Below, piece by piece: positions 9,783 to 22,028 of a stretch of DNA of 64,000 nucleotides (its first letter is position 1; the number at the start of each line of letters is the position of its first letter). This DNA comes from Enterobacter genomosp. O (GTDB lineage: Bacteria > Pseudomonadota > Gammaproteobacteria > Enterobacterales > Enterobacteriaceae), in the NCBI RefSeq assembly GCF_001022965.1, contig NZ_LECZ01000019.1:1-64000 (forward strand), given 5' to 3'. The translations under genes and the position numbers were made by a program. The notes beneath the pieces were generated by a model that saw only the letters and a list, made by a program, of their open reading frames with translations, was not told where the DNA came from and made no database searches.

Positions 9783-10559
9783 TTAGGCTAAAATACGCGT
9801 GCCAATCGGCGTACCGTTAAACAGCGCCGGGAGCTGCTCCGCGTGACGCCATGAGGCGATATCCACCGGGCGGCCCAGCGCGCGTGCGGCATCCAGCGCC
9901 GCATTCACTTTGACGATCATGCCGTCGGTGATAATGCCCTGAGCAATCAGCTGCTCGGCTTTTTCCGCGGTCATTTCAGCAATGCGCTGACCTTTACCGT
10001 CCAGAATGCCGCTCACGTCGGAGAGCAGGATCAGATCCGCACCCAGCGTTGCCGCCAGAGCAGTCGCCGCCTGGTCAGCGTTGACGTTCATCAGTGCGCC
10101 CTCTTCGGTCACGCCGATAGAGCTCACCACCGGCAGGAAACCACCTTCCAGCAGCGTGTTAATCAGCTTAGGCGAACCCGGCTGCGCCAGTCCAACATGG
10201 CCGAGATCTTCGTCGAGCTGGGTCACTTTTACGCTATCGCCATCGCCCAGATAGAGGCCAACGGAGGCAATGTGGTGTTTCTTCGCCCACGCCAGCAGCG
10301 TTTTGTTCGCCGTACCCGCCAGCGCCCCGGTGATGATGTCAATCTGGTCGGCAGGCGTCACGCGCAGGCCGTTTTTCTTTTTCACCGGCAGGTTGAGCCC
10401 TTTCATCAGCTCATCCACCACGCAGCCGCCGCCGTGGACAATCACCAGCGGACGCTGATGAGATTCGCGATAGTTAACCAGCGCGGTAAACAGACGCTCC
10501 AGCGCTTCTTCGCTGTCCAGCAGTACACCACCGAGTTTGATAATTAATGGGTTCATCAT
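9783..10559 (-). CDS. argB: Acetylglutamate kinase ArgB
   Basis: Phosphorylates N-acetylglutamate, the second step of arginine synthesis. The 258-aa length and sequence follow E. coli Arg[11 protein letters not shown] at the N-terminus, [12 protein letters not shown] for substrate binding, and the nucleotide-binding [14 protein letters not shown]. Two ATGs are adjacent; the second (10559) is chosen because it gives [11 protein letters not shown] and sits 7 nt from AAGG. The gene begins 6 nt after argC stops, so the two are translationally close. Confidence 0.96.
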   Translation of the reverse strand: MMNPLIIKLGGVLLDSEEALERLFTALVNYRESHQRPLVIVHGGGCVVDELMKGLNLPVKKKNGLRVTPADQIDIITGALAGTANKTLLAWAKKHHIASVGLYLGDGDSVKVTQLDEDLGHVGLAQPGSPKLINTLLEGGFLPVVSSIGVTEEGALMNVNADQAATALAATLGADLILLSDVSGILDGKGQRIAEMTAEKAEQLIAQGIITDGMIVKVNAALDAARALGRPVDIASWRHAEQLPALFNGTPIGTRILA

Positions 10560-10565
10560 CACACC

Positions 10566-11570
10566 TTAAATAAGAGCCTGCGTTTCAGGGAAGCCGAAAC
10601 GAATATTTGCACACTGCATTGCCTGCGCGGCAGCGCCTTTGAGTAAGTTATCTTCCGCGGCCACCACAATCAGGTGCTCGCCCTGCACGGCAAAGCCGAT
10701 ATCGCAGAATGGCAGGCCGACCACGTTTTTCAGCGCCGGCACGCCTTTGTCGTACAGACGTACCAGCGGTTTATCCGCGTACGCCTGCGTGAAGGCCTCG
10801 CTCACCTGCTCTTTGGTTACGCCAGGCTTCAGGCGGCAGGTAATGGTTTCGAGGATCCCGCGCGGGAAGCTGCCCAGATGCGGCGTGAAAATCACGTCCG
10901 CGCCCAGATGGGTGGTGATTTCAGGGTGATGACGGTGATTAAACACGCCATAAGGCTGAAGACTCACTTCGCAGAAGCTGTTGGAGATAGCCGCTTTGCG
11001 CCCTGCCCCGCTCACGCCGCTGGTGGCGTTGATCACCGGCCACTGGTTCAGATCCAGCAGCCCGGCGTCGATCAGCGGTTTTAGCGAAAGCTGCGCCGCC
11101 GTCGGGTAGCAGCCCGGGACGGCAATCAGATCCGCTTCTTTCAGTTTGTCAGCGCTCCACTCCGCCAGACCGTACACCGCTTTTTCAAGCAGCTCCGGAT
11201 GCTGATGGGTGAAGCCGTAATATTTTTCGTAAAACGCGCTGTCGTTAACACGGAACGCGCCGGAGAGGTCGAACACCACGCAGCCGGCGGCCAGGAACTG
11301 CGGCGCCAGGTCGTGACTGACCTCGTGCGCGGTAGCTAAAAACACCACGTCGACACCATCGGTGAACTCGCTGATGTCAGACATAGGCTGCAAAGGCAGA
11401 TCAACCATGCCCTTAAGCTGCGGATGCAAATCGGAAATTAACTTTCCCGCATCATTGCTTTGCGCTGACACAGTCAAAGCGGTTATGGTCATATGAGGGT
11501 GACGATTTACGTAGCTTACAAGCTCTGCGCCCGCATAACCGCTAGCGCCTACAATCAGCGTATTCAACAT
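10566..11570 (-). CDS. argC: N-acetyl-gamma-glutamyl-phosphate reductase ArgC
   Basis: NADPH-dependent reduction of acetylglutamyl phosphate to the semialdehyde. The 334 residues equal the E. coli length. The nucleotide-binding [12 protein letters not shown] is at 7-18 and the catalytic Cys154 lies in VPGCYPTAA. It is the first gene of argCBH and is transcribed divergently from argE across two ARG boxes. Confidence 0.97.
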   Translation of the reverse strand: MLNTLIVGASGYAGAELVSYVNRHPHMTITALTVSAQSNDAGKLISDLHPQLKGMVDLPLQPMSDISEFTDGVDVVFLATAHEVSHDLAPQFLAAGCVVFDLSGAFRVNDSAFYEKYYGFTHQHPELLEKAVYGLAEWSADKLKEADLIAVPGCYPTAAQLSLKPLIDAGLLDLNQWPVINATSGVSGAGRKAAISNSFCEVSLQPYGVFNHRHHPEITTHLGADVIFTPHLGSFPRGILETITCRLKPGVTKEQVSEAFTQAYADKPLVRLYDKGVPALKNVVGLPFCDIGFAVQGEHLIVVAAEDNLLKGAAAQAMQCANIRFGFPETQALI

Positions 11571-11593
11571 CGGGTTCCTTTATGCTCAACGAT

Positions 11594-11632
11594 AATGTAT
11601 TTTTATTCACATTTATTGCATGAATATTGATA
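11594..11632. promoter_or_regulatory. Tandem ARG boxes (ArgR operator) between argC and argE
   Basis: Two 18-bp sites, AATGTATTTTTATTCACA (11594-11611) and ATTGCATGAATATTGATA (11615-11632), are separated by exactly 3 bp, the arrangement bound by the ArgR hexamer. Both match the palindrome WNTGAATWWWWATTCANW well. They lie between the divergent argC and argE genes, so one operator can control both. Confidence 0.92.
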
Positions 11633-11658
11633 CTATCACGACCTAAGGTGTGTCAACA

Positions 11659-12810
11659 ATGAAAATGAACTTACCACCATTTATCGAGATTTACCGCGCC
11701 CTGATTGCCACACCGTCCATCAGTGCAACGGAAGAAGCGCTGGATCAGAGCAATGAGTCTTTAATCAATCTGCTGGCGGGTTGGTTCAGCGATCTTGGGT
11801 TTAACGTTGAGGTTCAGCCCGTCCCCGGAACACGTCACAAATTTAACCTGCTGGCCAGCACCGGAACCGGTGCGGGCGGCCTGCTGCTTGCCGGTCATAC
11901 CGACACCGTGCCGTTTGATGACGGCCGCTGGACCCGCGACCCGTTCACTCTGACCGAGCATGACAACAAGCTTTACGGTCTGGGCACCGCCGACATGAAA
12001 GGCTTTTTCGCCTTTATTCTCGACGCGCTGCGCGACGTGGACGTGACAAAACTGAAAAAGCCGCTCTACATCCTCGCGACCGCCGATGAAGAGACCAGCA
12101 TGGCGGGGGCGCGCTACTTCTCTGAAAATACGTCGATTCGCCCGGATTGCGCCATCATCGGCGAGCCAACGTCTCTGCAGCCAATTCGTGCGCATAAAGG
12201 CCATATCTCTACCGCAGTGCGTGTCCTGGGCCAGTCCGGCCACTCCAGCGATCCGGCGCGCGGCGTCAACGCCATTGAGCTGATGCATGACGCCATCGGC
12301 CGTATCATGACCCTGCGCAACGACCTGAAAGAGCGTTACCACTACGACGCGTTCACCGTGCCGTATCCGACCCTGAACCTCGGCAGCCTGCACGGCGGCG
12401 ATGCCTCCAACCGTATCTGCGCCTGCTGCGAACTGCACATGGATATCCGCCCGCTGCCGGGCATGACGCTGAGCGATCTCGACGGCCTTCTGAATGAAGC
12501 GCTGGCCCCGGTGAGCGAGCGCTGGCCGGGCCGTCTGACGGTCTCCGAACTGCACCCGCCGATCCCGGGTTACGAATGCCCGCCGGATCATCAGCTGGTC
12601 GAAGTGGTGGAAAAGCTGCTCGGCGAGAAAACCGACGTGGTGAACTACTGCACTGAAGCGCCGTTTATTCAGACCCTTTGCCCGACGCTGGTCCTTGGCC
12701 CCGGTTCGATTAACCAGGCGCACCAGCCGGACGAATATCTGGAAACCCGCTTCATCAAGCCTACCCGCGAACTGATTACCCAGGTTGTGCATCACTTCTG
12801 CTGGCATTAA
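11659..12810 (+). CDS. argE: Acetylornithine deacetylase ArgE
   Basis: Zinc/cobalt M20-family hydrolase that releases ornithine from N-acetylornithine. It has 383 aa like the E. coli enzyme. Metal and catalytic residues are visible: His80 and Asp82 in AGHTDTVP, Asp112 in GTADMKG, and Glu144/Glu145 in TADEETSM. The ATG at 11659 is chosen over an upstream GTG because the GTG overlaps the ribosome site AAGGTG, which is correctly spaced for 11659. It diverges from argCBH. Confidence 0.96.
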   Translation: MKMNLPPFIEIYRALIATPSISATEEALDQSNESLINLLAGWFSDLGFNVEVQPVPGTRHKFNLLASTGTGAGGLLLAGHTDTVPFDDGRWTRDPFTLTEHDNKLYGLGTADMKGFFAFILDALRDVDVTKLKKPLYILATADEETSMAGARYFSENTSIRPDCAIIGEPTSLQPIRAHKGHISTAVRVLGQSGHSSDPARGVNAIELMHDAIGRIMTLRNDLKERYHYDAFTVPYPTLNLGSLHGGDASNRICACCELHMDIRPLPGMTLSDLDGLLNEALAPVSERWPGRLTVSELHPPIPGYECPPDHQLVEVVEKLLGEKTDVVNYCTEAPFIQTLCPTLVLGPGSINQAHQPDEYLETRFIKPTRELITQVVHHFCWH

Positions 12811-12826
12811 AACCGCACCGAAGAGT

Positions 12827-12862
12827 CCCCTCTCCCCGTGGGAGAGGGTTAGGGTGAGGGCA
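12827..12862. repeat. CCCTCTCCC/GGGAGAGGG palindromic repeat, copy 2
   Basis: CCCCTCTCCCC-GTG-GGAGAGGG followed by TTAGGGTGAGGG, 16 bp after argE. The rest of the 271-bp argE-ppc gap holds AT-rich sequence expected to contain the ppc promoter, which I did not define. Confidence 0.85.
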
Positions 12863-13081
12863 ACAAATCGCATGATCTCCGTCACATTCCCATAAGCATC
12901 TCTTATCTGACGCGAAGCGAATTAAATTTCGTAAATTGCCCACATTTATTCGTTTGCTGAACCGTTTTCGCAGCAATTGACGACGGGGGTTTTACGTGGC
13001 TTTATAAAGGGAGATGACAAAATAATGTCCAAAAGATTTTCGATTGGGCATAAACAAAAATGATGGGGTGACTGGGTTTTT

Positions 13082-15733
13082 ATGAACGAACAATATTCCG
13101 CGTTGCGTAGTAATGTCAGTATGCTCGGCAAAGTGCTTGGAGATACCATCAAAGATGCGTTGGGGGAGAACATCCTCGACCGCGTTGAAACCATCCGCAA
13201 GCTGTCTAAATCTTCCCGTTCAGGTAACGAGGCCAGTCGTCAGGAGCTGCTCACCACCTTGCAGAACCTCTCTAACGACGAGCTGCTGCCTGTTGCACGC
13301 GCATTCAGCCAGTTCCTGAACCTGGCAAATACCGCTGAGCAATACCACAGCATTTCGCCAAACGGCGAAGCGGCCAGCAACCCGGAAGTCATTGCCCGCA
13401 CCCTTCGTAAACTGAAAGACCAGCCAGACCTCAACGAAGCCACCATCAAAAAAGCGGTGGAGTCTCTTTCGCTGGAGCTGGTACTGACCGCTCACCCCAC
13501 CGAGATCACCCGTCGCACCCTGATCCACAAAATGGTGGAAGTGAACAACTGCCTCAAGCAGTTGGATAATAAAGACATTGCCGACTACGAACGCAACCAG
13601 CTGATGCGCCGTCTGCGCCAGCTGATTGCCCAGTCCTGGCACACCGATGAAATTCGTAAGCACCGCCCAAGCCCGGTCGACGAAGCCAAATGGGGCTTTG
13701 CGGTGGTGGAAAACAGCCTGTGGGAAGGGGTACCTAACTACCTGCGCGAGCTGAACGAACAGCTGGAAGAGAACCTGGGCTACCGCCTGCCGGTCGACTT
13801 TGTTCCGGTACGTTTCACCTCCTGGATGGGCGGCGACCGCGACGGCAACCCGAACGTCACCGCCGAAATCACCCGTCACGTCCTGCTGCTGAGCCGCTGG
13901 AAAGCGACCGACCTGTTCCTGAAGGACATTCAGGTGCTGATCTCCGAGCTGTCGATGGTTGAAGCAACGCCGGAACTGCGCGCGCTGGCCGGAGAAGAAG
14001 GCGCCAGCGAGCCGTACCGTTTCCTGATGAAAAAACTGCGCGGTCAGTTGATGGCCACTCAGGCCTGGCTGGAAGCGCGCCTGAAAGGCCAGCGCCTGCC
14101 AAAACCGGAAGGCCTGCTCAGCCAGAACGAACAGCTCTGGGAGCCGCTTTACGCCTGTTATAAATCGCTGCAGGCCTGCGGGATGGGCATCATCGCCAAC
14201 GGCGAGCTGCTCGACACCCTGCGTCGCGTGAAGTGTTTTGGCGTGCCGCTGGTGCGTATCGACGTGCGTCAGGAAAGTACCCGCCATACCGAAGCCCTGG
14301 GCGAGCTGACCCGCTATCTCGGCATCGGCGATTATGAAAGCTGGTCCGAAGCCGACAAACAGGCCTTCCTGATCCGCGAGCTGAACTCAAAGCGCCCTCT
14401 GCTGCCGCGCAACTGGGAGCCAAGCAACGACACCCGCGAGGTGCTCAACACCTGTAAAGCGATCGTGGACGCGCCGAAAGGATCGGTGGCCGCCTATGTG
14501 ATCTCCATGGCGAAAACCCCGTCCGACGTGCTGGGCGTTCACCTTCTGCTGAAAGAAGCCGGTATCGACTATGCCCTGCCGGTCGCTCCGCTGTTTGAGA
14601 CCCTCGACGACCTGAACAATGCCAACGACGTCATGACCCAGTTGCTGAACATCGACTGGTATCGCGGCTTTATTCAGGGCAAACAGATGGTAATGATTGG
14701 CTATTCCGACTCCGCAAAAGATGCGGGCGTAATGGCGGCATCCTGGGCGCAGTATCAGGCGCAGGATGCACTGATCAAGACCTGCGAGAAAGCCGGTATT
14801 GAGCTGACTCTGTTCCACGGACGCGGTGGCTCAATTGGCCGTGGCGGCGCGCCTGCTCACGCGGCTCTGCTGTCGCAGCCGCCGGGAAGCCTGAAAGGCG
14901 GCCTGCGCGTTACTGAACAGGGCGAGATGATCCGCTTCAAGTATGGCCTGCCGGAAGTGACCATCAGCAGCCTGTCGCTTTACACCAGCGCCATTCTGGA
15001 AGCGAACCTGCTGCCGCCGCCGGAACCGAAAGACTCCTGGTGCCGCATCATGGACGAGCTGTCGGATATCTCCTGCGATCTGTACCGCGGCTACGTGCGT
15101 GAAAACAAAGATTTCGTCCCTTACTTCCGCTCGGCAACGCCTGAGCAGGAGCTGGGTAAACTGCCGCTGGGCTCGCGTCCGGCGAAGCGCCGCCCGACCG
15201 GTGGCGTAGAGTCCCTGCGCGCCATCCCGTGGATCTTCGCCTGGACGCAGAACCGCTTAATGCTGCCCGCCTGGCTGGGTGCCGGCGCCGCGCTGCAAAA
15301 AGTGGTGGAAGACGGTAAACAGAACGAGCTGGAAACCATGTGTCGCGACTGGCCGTTCTTCTCCACCCGCCTGGGTATGCTGGAAATGGTCTTTTCAAAA
15401 GCCGACCTGTGGCTGGCGGAATACTACGATCAGCGTCTGGTGAAGCCTGAGCTGTGGGCGCTGGGTAAAGAGCTGCGCGAGCTGCTGCAAGGCGACATCA
15501 AGGTGGTGCTGGATATCGCTAACGATTCCCACCTGATGGAAGATCTGCCGTGGATTGCCGAGTCTATCCAGCTGCGCAACATCTACACCGACCCGCTGAA
15601 CGTTCTGCAGGCAGAGCTACTGCACCGTTCGCGCCTGGCGGAAGAAGAAGGAAAAGAGCCGGATCCACGCGTTGAACAGGCGCTGATGGTGACGATTGCG
15701 GGCGTTGCGGCAGGTATGCGTAACACCGGTTAA
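13082..15733 (+). CDS. ppc: Phosphoenolpyruvate carboxylase Ppc
   Basis: Anaplerotic enzyme that fixes bicarbonate on PEP to give oxaloacetate. The length, 883 aa, is that of E. coli Ppc. The first active-site signature [10 protein letters not shown] contains His138. The mobile loop and the second signature are clear: [10 protein letters not shown] and [13 protein letters not shown], with VRIDVRQES in the barrel. The C-terminus ...AAGMRNTG is the usual allosteric-site end. Monocistronic; a REP pair follows within 9 bp. Confidence 0.98.
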   Translation: MNEQYSALRSNVSMLGKVLGDTIKDALGENILDRVETIRKLSKSSRSGNEASRQELLTTLQNLSNDELLPVARAFSQFLNLANTAEQYHSISPNGEAASNPEVIARTLRKLKDQPDLNEATIKKAVESLSLELVLTAHPTEITRRTLIHKMVEVNNCLKQLDNKDIADYERNQLMRRLRQLIAQSWHTDEIRKHRPSPVDEAKWGFAVVENSLWEGVPNYLRELNEQLEENLGYRLPVDFVPVRFTSWMGGDRDGNPNVTAEITRHVLLLSRWKATDLFLKDIQVLISELSMVEATPELRALAGEEGASEPYRFLMKKLRGQLMATQAWLEARLKGQRLPKPEGLLSQNEQLWEPLYACYKSLQACGMGIIANGELLDTLRRVKCFGVPLVRIDVRQESTRHTEALGELTRYLGIGDYESWSEADKQAFLIRELNSKRPLLPRNWEPSNDTREVLNTCKAIVDAPKGSVAAYVISMAKTPSDVLGVHLLLKEAGIDYALPVAPLFETLDDLNNANDVMTQLLNIDWYRGFIQGKQMVMIGYSDSAKDAGVMAASWAQYQAQDALIKTCEKAGIELTLFHGRGGSIGRGGAPAHAALLSQPPGSLKGGLRVTEQGEMIRFKYGLPEVTISSLSLYTSAILEANLLPPPEPKDSWCRIMDELSDISCDLYRGYVRENKDFVPYFRSATPEQELGKLPLGSRPAKRRPTGGVESLRAIPWIFAWTQNRLMLPAWLGAGAALQKVVEDGKQNELETMCRDWPFFSTRLGMLEMVFSKADLWLAEYYDQRLVKPELWALGKELRELLQGDIKVVLDIANDSHLMEDLPWIAESIQLRNIYTDPLNVLQAELLHRSRLAEEEGKEPDPRVEQALMVTIAGVAAGMRNTG

Positions 15734-15741
15734 TGCTTTAT

Positions 15742-15808
15742 GTCCGGCGGCGCTACGCTTGCGCGGGCCTACGACAGGTAGGCCGGGTAAGCGTTAGCGC
15801 CACCCGGC
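15742..15808. repeat. REP/BIME pair after ppc
   Basis: Two inverted REP units, 15742-15772 and 15778-15808, lie between ppc and the AraC regulator. The open frame across them is therefore not taken as coding. Confidence 0.88.
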
Positions 15809-15828
15809 AATACCGCGGTATCCACGTC

Positions 15829-16593
15829 ATGCACCACGATGTTAGGCAAATCCTGACGGAGCTGATTAACGGCGCATTACCCCTGCATCATGTGCACTTT
15901 GTCGCGCCTGCCGGGAAGAACATCCGAACATCACCTTGTCTCTCGGTTATCCTTGAAACCCGCTGCGAGGCATTCTTTTCCACATCCGGGCACGTCCCGC
16001 TTCATTCTTCAAACATTTTCAGAATAAGCTTCGGTAAACAGCAATTGACGCTTGAGCTTCATCGGGACAATGACCTTTTACAACAGCTGCAGGTCGCCAG
16101 GCGAGGCCCCCGAACGGGCGCGTTTCTCCTGCAAACGCTCAACGAGCTGCACATGCAGCCTACCGAGCAGGACACGGCCAGGCTGGTAGTGTTAAGTCTG
16201 CTTAGCCACTGCCGCGATCTGCTTGGCAGCGAGATCCACACTGATAGCCGCAGCCGTGCGCTCTTCGAAGCCGTTCGTCGCTTTATTGACGAACATCATG
16301 CCTCAGCGCTGACTCGGGATTCCGTTGCCGAGGCGTTTTATATTTCCCCTAACTATCTCTCTCACCTTTTTCAGAAGACCGGAAACGTCGGGTTCAATGA
16401 ATACCTGACGCAGACGCGTCTGGAACACGCTCGCCAGCTGCTCAAGGGATACGATTTAAAAATTAAGGATATTGCGGCGCGCTGCGGATTTATGGACAGC
16501 AATTATTTCTGCCGTCTCTTTCGCAAACACACCGAACGCTCCCCTTCCGAATATCGCCGCCAGTACCACAGCCAGCTAATCGCCAAAAACTAG
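15829..16593 (+). CDS. yijO: AraC-family transcriptional regulator, YijO-like
   Basis: A 254-residue regulator. The C-terminal AraC domain, about 155-252, holds both helix-turn-helix units: SVAEAFYISPNYLSHLF and DIAARCGFMDSNYFCRLFRK. The N-terminal half would be the effector or dimer domain, with no recognised ligand. The start MHHDVRQILTEL (15829) is chosen because the frame upstream is REP sequence. Position after ppc and overall pattern suggest YijO of E. coli, which in K-12 neighbours the frw/pfl genes; those are absent here, so its targets are unknown. The symbol is tentative. Confidence 0.8.
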   Translation: MHHDVRQILTELINGALPLHHVHFVAPAGKNIRTSPCLSVILETRCEAFFSTSGHVPLHSSNIFRISFGKQQLTLELHRDNDLLQQLQVARRGPRTGAFLLQTLNELHMQPTEQDTARLVVLSLLSHCRDLLGSEIHTDSRSRALFEAVRRFIDEHHASALTRDSVAEAFYISPNYLSHLFQKTGNVGFNEYLTQTRLEHARQLLKGYDLKIKDIAARCGFMDSNYFCRLFRKHTERSPSEYRRQYHSQLIAKN

Positions 16594-16721
16594 CACTGTG
16601 ATCGGCATCTCACTTCGTTAAGCAGAATACATTTGTCCAGTATTTGGCAAAATTGACCTGTATCGGCCGCGCCTGGCCGGGCCTTATCCTTTATTTAGCC
16701 TTTCTGACTTAAGGAAAAATA

Positions 16722-17384
16722 ATGGAACTCTACCTCGATACCGCCAGCGTGGCGGACGTTGAACGCCTGGCCCGCGTCTTCCCCATCGCGGGCGTCACCA
16801 CCAACCCAAGCATCATTGCCGCCAGCCGTGAACCCATCTGGGACGTGCTGCCGCGCCTGCAAAAAGCCATCGGGCCGGAAGGTACGCTGTTTGCGCAAAC
16901 CCTGAGCCGCGATGCAGAAGGCATGGTGGCGGAAGCCAAGCGCCTGAGTAACGCCGTACCGGATATCGTGGTCAAAATCCCGGTCACCGCTCAGGGGCTT
17001 ATCGCGATTAAAGAGTTGAAAAAAGAGGGGATAACCACGCTGGGAACCGCCGTTTACAGCGCTGCGCAGGGCTTACTCGCCGCACTGGCGGGGGCGAAAT
17101 ATGTCGCGCCGTATGTAAACCGCGTCGACGCTCAGGGCGGTGACGGCATCCGCATGGTGCAGGAGCTGCAGTCCCTGCTGGAGCTGCACGCACCGGACAG
17201 CAAAGTGCTGGCCGCCAGCTTCAAAACGCCGCGTCAGGCGCTGGACTGTCTGCTCGCGGGATGTGAGGCAATCACGCTTCCTTTAGACGTAGCGCAACAA
17301 ATGCTCGGCACCCCGGCGGTAGAGTCAGCCATAGAGAAGTTCGAGCAGGACTGGAAAAACGCGTTTGGTAACCTCAACCTGTAA
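16722..17384 (+). CDS. fsaB: Fructose-6-phosphate aldolase FsaB (TalC)
   Basis: Class I aldolase of the transaldolase family that reversibly splits fructose 6-phosphate to dihydroxyacetone and glyceraldehyde 3-phosphate. The 220-aa sequence matches E. coli FsaB; the Schiff-base Lys85 lies in VKIPVT, with VTTNPSI at 25-31 and [14 protein letters not shown] downstream. The gene is 12 bp ahead of gldA, and the two probably form an operon able to link dihydroxyacetone, glycerol and hexose phosphate. Confidence 0.94.
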   Translation: MELYLDTASVADVERLARVFPIAGVTTNPSIIAASREPIWDVLPRLQKAIGPEGTLFAQTLSRDAEGMVAEAKRLSNAVPDIVVKIPVTAQGLIAIKELKKEGITTLGTAVYSAAQGLLAALAGAKYVAPYVNRVDAQGGDGIRMVQELQSLLELHAPDSKVLAASFKTPRQALDCLLAGCEAITLPLDVAQQMLGTPAVESAIEKFEQDWKNAFGNLNL

Positions 17385-17396
17385 GGGAGAACTGTT

Positions 17397-18500
17397 ATGG
17401 ACCGTATCATTCAATCGCCGGGGAAATATATCCAGGGCGCTGATGTGCTTACCCGTCTCGGCGACTATCTGAAACCCCTGGCACAGCGCTGGCTGGTCGT
17501 CGGCGATAAGTTTGTACTGGGTTTTGCCGAAGAAACCTTGCGACAAAGCTTTAAAAAAGCAGAACTGCATGCCGAAATCGCGCCGTTTGGCGGCGAATGT
17601 TCACAAAATGAAATCGATCGACTGAAAAAACTCGCTGACGGCGCCGACTGCATGGCGGTGCTGGGCATCGGGGGCGGTAAAACGCTGGATACAGCCAAAG
17701 CGCTGGCCCACTTTATGGACGTGCCCGTCGCGATTGCGCCGACGATCGCGTCCACCGACGCGCCGTGCAGCGCCCTTTCCGTTATCTACACCGACAGCGG
17801 CGAGTTCGATCGCTACCTGATGCTGCCGCACAACCCGAACATGGTCATTGTGGATACGAAAGTGGTGGCGGGTGCACCTGCACGTCTGCTTGCCGCCGGA
17901 ATTGGCGATGCGCTGGCGACCTGGTTTGAAGCACGCGCCTGCTCGCGAAGCGGCGCAACCACCATGGCCGGCGGTAAATGCACCCAGGCGGCATTAGCCC
18001 TGGCCGAGCTGTGCTACAACACGCTGGTTGAAGAGGGTGAAAAAGCGATGCTGGCAGCGGAACAGCACGTGGTCACACCGGCGCTGGAACGCATTATCGA
18101 AGCCAACACCTATCTCAGCGGCGTCGGCTTTGAGAGCGGCGGGCTGGCCGCGGCACACGCTATTCATAACGGTATGACGGCCGTGCCGGACGCGCATCAT
18201 TTCTATCACGGCGAAAAAGTGGCGTTTGGTACGCTGACGCAGCTAGTGCTGGAAAATGCGCCGGTAGAAGAAATAGAGACCGTCGCGGCGCTTTGCCACA
18301 GCGTTGGGTTGCCCATTACGCTGGCGCAGCTGAACATCAAAGAAGACATTCCGGCCAAAATGCGTCTGATTGCCGAAGCATCCTGCGCGGAAGGAGAAAC
18401 CATTCACAATATGCCTGGTGGCGTCACACCGGATCAGGTCTATGCGGCGCTGCTGGTGGCCGACCAGTACGGACAGCGGTTTTTGCAGGAGTGGGAGTAA
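17397..18500 (+). CDS. gldA: Glycerol dehydrogenase GldA
   Basis: NAD-dependent, zinc-requiring oxidation of glycerol to dihydroxyacetone; iron-type alcohol dehydrogenase superfamily. It has 367 residues like E. coli GldA. The nucleotide motif [15 protein letters not shown] sits near 94-108, and the metal-binding region [12 protein letters not shown] and [14 protein letters not shown] are both present. It follows fsaB by 12 bp and is closed by a strong terminator. Unlike K-12, no PTS dihydroxyacetone or frw genes adjoin. Confidence 0.96.
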   Translation: MDRIIQSPGKYIQGADVLTRLGDYLKPLAQRWLVVGDKFVLGFAEETLRQSFKKAELHAEIAPFGGECSQNEIDRLKKLADGADCMAVLGIGGGKTLDTAKALAHFMDVPVAIAPTIASTDAPCSALSVIYTDSGEFDRYLMLPHNPNMVIVDTKVVAGAPARLLAAGIGDALATWFEARACSRSGATTMAGGKCTQAALALAELCYNTLVEEGEKAMLAAEQHVVTPALERIIEANTYLSGVGFESGGLAAAHAIHNGMTAVPDAHHFYHGEKVAFGTLTQLVLENAPVEEIETVAALCHSVGLPITLAQLNIKEDIPAKMRLIAEASCAEGETIHNMPGGVTPDQVYAALLVADQYGQRFLQEWE

Positions 18501-18511
18501 ATAGCATAAAT

Positions 18512-18542
18512 AAAAATCCCCGCATCGGCGGGGATTTTTTTG
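18512..18542 (+). terminator. Rho-independent terminator of fsaB-gldA
   Basis: Nine-pair stem AATCCCCGC-ATCG-GCGGGGATT (18515-18536) followed by a run of T, 12 bp after the gldA stop. Confidence 0.92.
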
Positions 18543-18545
18543 CCC

Positions 18546-18577
18546 GTAGGCCGGGTAAGGCGTAGCCGCCACCCGGC
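18546..18577. repeat. REP unit between gldA and katG
   Basis: A single REP palindrome, GTAGGCCGGGT...ACCCGGC, in the convergent gap next to the gldA terminator. Confidence 0.85.
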
Positions 18578-18584
18578 CCAATGG

Positions 18585-20905
<2,321 letters not shown>

Positions 20906-20913
20906 TATGCTTA

Positions 20914-21804
<891 letters not shown>

Positions 21805-21843
21805 TTACCTCTATCAATCGCGTGTCGTTGTTTATTGTGTTGT

Positions 21844-21875
21844 GAACTTCTATACGTTTAGACGTCCAGATGTAA
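21844..21875 (-). promoter_or_regulatory. MET boxes (MetJ operator) of metF
   Basis: Four adjoining 8-mers, GAACTTCT, ATACGTTT, AGACGTCC and AGATGTAA, match AGACGTCT in 5, 6, 7 and 5 positions. Tandem repeats in 8-bp phase are the cooperative MetJ target. Confidence 0.88.
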
Positions 21876-21982
21876 AAATGACGGAAAAGCGGAGGGACGT
21901 CAACATAAATAATCAACAATAACGGTGAGGTTTGCTCAGGGAATGTGAAGGGAATTCATGATGGGGGGTTAGTGCGGTCTGA

Positions 21983-22017
21983 TGCCCTCACCCTAACCCT
22001 CTCCCACAGGGAGAGGG
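21983..22017. repeat. CCCTCTCCC/GGGAGAGGG palindromic repeat, copy 3
   Basis: Inverse orientation: CCCTCACCCTAACCCTCTCCC-ACA-GGGAGAGGG, split here into arms of 9 bp around a 3-bp loop. It lies 11 bp after the metL stop. Confidence 0.85.
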
Positions 22018-22028
22018 AAATACAGAGG

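Noticed and set aside
11761..12885. 374-codon open frame antisense to argE
   Set aside because: Shadow of argE on the opposite strand; Arg- and Gln-rich without motifs.
15733..15828. Extended AraC regulator overlapping the ppc stop codon
   Set aside because: The extra 32 codons are REP repeat sequence and not conserved protein.
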